A stretch of DNA of 64,000 bases, from assembly GCA_044868005.1 (NCBI GenBank), contig JBIOVX010000044.1, positions 1-64,000 of the forward strand, in the 5' to 3' direction. The notes under the pieces were generated by a model. That model was not told the DNA's origin. It saw only the letters and a list, made by a program, of their open reading frames with translations, and did no database searches. Below, piece after piece: positions 62,882-64,000 of the stretch; the first letter of the stretch is position 1; the number at the start of each line of letters is the position of its first letter. The position numbers and the translations under genes are program-made. This DNA is from DATARR01 sp044868005. Lineage in GTDB: Bacteria > Acidobacteriota > Thermoanaerobaculia > Multivoradales > UBA5704.

Positions 62882-63198
62882 ACTAAGGGGGATTCCGCCG
62901 CATAAGCCTCTCGAGCCGCCGAGCACCTCGGCAGCTTTCCTGTTTGGAGGACTCGATAGCCGATCCCCTTGAAAGGGTGGGGTTTAGCTGAGGTCGCTCT
63001 CTCCCGCTGGGCCTTATCCTGGTCGGCATCCTCGATCGATGGCGCGCTTATCCAGCCAGTGCGAGGACGAGAAGCACTCCTCGCCGGACTTCCGGAGAGA
63101 TGCTGTATCGGTCGGCCTTTCAGGGGGTTGCGGAGGTTCGCCGGCTCAGTCACCTTGGCCACCCACTGTGACCGCAAGATCGCTGATTCGGCCTCGGC
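62882..63198. other. Non-coding stretch between lipase-CHAT operon and HTH gene
   Basis: This is about 320 bp with no supported gene. Long open frames here cross the strands of neighbours and have no codon or motif support. One short frame reads SSPDFRRDAV, weakly like the start of an IS3 transposase, but it decays at once. Confidence 0.4.
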
Positions 63199-63227
63199 CT
63201 GGCATTTACGCCCGCCTTGCGGTATCT
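63199..63227 (+). promoter_or_regulatory. Candidate leaderless promoter of the HTH gene
   Basis: CTGGCA (63199-63204) and TATCTT (63222-63227) are 17 bp apart. The ATG is at 63235, 7 bp after the -10, and there is no Shine-Dalgarno. Confidence 0.4.
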
Positions 63228-63234
63228 TAGGCCT

Positions 63235-63735
63235 ATGGCTCGCCGAAGGCGTGAACTTCCGCCCGATCTCGCCCACGTCCTGGGCCGGCTGAAGCTCGCC
63301 ATCCAGGCCTTGGGGTACTCGATGCGCGACATCGAGAGGCTCCTGAGGGTCAGCGACGGCTACCTGAGCCGCGTCTTCCTCGGCGCCATCGAGCTGAAGA
63401 TCGCGCACGTCCTCCAGATCGCCAAGGCCCTGCAGATGGCTCCCGAGGAGCTCATGGCCTTCATCTACCCGACGCCGAGGGACCCCATCAGCCCCGCCGC
63501 CTACAAGCTCTGGCGGCGGGTGGGAGGCGCGCCTCCCATAGCACCGGGCTTCGGTCCGAAGCCGGCGCCGGCCGTGCCGGCCCCGGAGCCGAGGAGCGCC
63601 GTGACGGAGGCCGACGCCGAGCGCTTGCTCCGCGAGGCTCTCGGCCGCGTCTTCGGCGATCTCGCGAGCAGCCTCGGCAAGCAGGCCGCAGAGGCGAGCC
63701 CGCCGGCCGGCACGCCGCCCGAGACGCAGCGGTAA
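63235..63735 (+). CDS. XRE-type HTH DNA-binding protein, 166 aa
   Basis: Residues 10-75 are a lambda-repressor-like helix-turn-helix (AHVLGRLKLAIQALGYSMRD, IERLLRVSDGYLSRVFLG, LQIAKALQMAPEELMAFIYP). After it comes a Pro/Ala-rich linker and a helical tail (VTEADAERLLREALGRVFGD). The tail is probably for dimerisation or ligand sensing. The gene starts 354 bp from the -35 of the divergent lipase-CHAT operon, so it may repress it, but nothing in between proves this. A 15-bp stem follows at 63757. Confidence 0.78.
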   Translation: MARRRRELPPDLAHVLGRLKLAIQALGYSMRDIERLLRVSDGYLSRVFLGAIELKIAHVLQIAKALQMAPEELMAFIYPTPRDPISPAAYKLWRRVGGAPPIAPGFGPKPAPAVPAPEPRSAVTEADAERLLREALGRVFGDLASSLGKQAAEASPPAGTPPETQR

Positions 63736-63756
63736 GCCCCGCCCCAACCGCGGATC

Positions 63757-63794
63757 GGCGTCAGCCGGCCCCGCCCCCCGGGCCGGCTGACGCC
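63757..63794 (+). terminator. Long perfect stem downstream of HTH gene
   Basis: GGCGTCAGCCGGCCC and GGGCCGGCTGACGCC form a 15-bp stem with an 8-nt loop. It is followed by CGTAAGTTT, a poor T-run, so it is a weak or factor-assisted terminator, or bidirectional. Confidence 0.55.
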
Positions 63795-63806
63795 CGTAAG
63801 TTTCAG

Positions 63807-63818
63807 TTGTCAAAGAGC
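63807..63818 (-). promoter_or_regulatory. boxA-like antitermination motif (minus strand)
   Basis: The minus strand reads GCTCTTTGACAA, close to the boxA consensus (TGCTCTTTGANAA) used for rRNA antitermination. No rRNA lies downstream on this strand inside the window. Confidence 0.35.
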
Positions 63819-63911
63819 CAAGCCGCTTGCTCCATTTGTCACAAGCAGGCCATTCACGTCTTCCCGTGGACGCTTGAGCGGCCCGTCGTGCCTCACTGTC
63901 ACAGGACAGGC

Positions 63912-63939
63912 TTGACACCGGGAATATTCATCCTATACT
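63912..63939 (+). promoter_or_regulatory. Strong sigma70-type promoter reading off the window end
   Basis: A perfect -35 TTGACA (63912-63917) and -10 TATACT (63934-63939) are 16 bp apart. The transcript would start near 63946 and run right. A CGGCAGC/GCTGCCG hairpin follows at about 63958-63974. The gene it serves lies outside the window. Confidence 0.6.
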
Positions 63940-64000
63940 ACCACATTATAGCGGTAACGGCAGCTTAGCTGCCGCGGGATAGATGCGGTGGCGGATCGGG

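Noticed and set aside
63039..63230. Fragment reading SSPDFRRDAV, like an IS3 transposase N-terminus
   Set aside because: Only about ten residues resemble the family; there are no inverted repeats or second gene.
62878..63918. 346-residue minus-strand reading frame
   Set aside because: It runs antisense through the HTH gene and the operon promoter, has no motif, and is a by-product of GC-rich codons.

Overview
The window is about 64 kb of high-GC bacterial chromosome from a Gram-negative organism with an outer membrane: a TonB-dependent receptor, a LolA-like protein, many lipoproteins with lipoboxes and two lytic transglycosylases. The mix of DUF885, S10 and M28 exported peptidases, a giant BNR/Asp-box protein, an ECF-FecR operon and many palindromic mini-repeats looks like Acidobacteriota (Thermoanaerobaculia-like). 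That is an inference from gene content, since no rRNA is present. Coding density is high, with many 4-bp ATGA/GTGA/TTGA overlaps. Several genes appear to be leaderless.

Layout. 0.3-6 kb: DUF6526 membrane protein, DUF885 peptidase-like protein, iron alcohol dehydrogenase, S8 protease lipoprotein and another lipoprotein. 6-12 kb: a two-gene membrane/His-rich (possibly copper) operon whose second gene has swallowed a mobile mini-repeat, a secreted protein, an amber-truncated BrnA antitoxin, a decayed REP-associated transposase with its inverted repeats, and two small membrane proteins. 12-24 kb: M28 peptidase, sensor kinase, TonB receptor, class D sortase with its LPSTA substrate, S10 peptidase, MoaD-MoaE fusion and CsbD. 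24-38 kb: acyl-CoA carboxyltransferase, DUF547 operon, an AbiEii/DUF6922 toxin-antitoxin-like pair coupled to DivIVA, YggS, zinc-ribbon protein, a CAU tRNA, sulfatase/lytic transglycosylase, and rpsU. 38-49 kb: BNR protein with a LolA-like partner, then an ECF sigma / FecR-anti-sigma / two-ABC-transporter operon. 49-57 kb: response regulator with hybrid kinase, a frameshifted GH47 mannosidase, alpha/beta hydrolase, Rpn-like nuclease, lytic transglycosylase and phosphodiesterase.

The standout is at 57.4-62.9 kb. A two-gene operon encodes an intracellular LCAT/PGAP1-type lipase with an intact Ser-Asp-His triad and a 1272-residue TPR-CHAT-TPR caspase-like protease with an intact His-Cys dyad. 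The genes overlap by 4 bp, sit behind one clear promoter, and lie beside an XRE-type regulator. I propose a protease-controlled, membrane-targeting (abortive-infection-like) conflict system.

A second theme is small mobile repeats. At least five copies of a palindromic element ending in a GAAGGGC-type terminus, a GGGCGGGGACAAGCCC repeat, and a GSAGVPPA-encoding repeat lie between genes. Two of these copies are translated in frame inside exported proteins.
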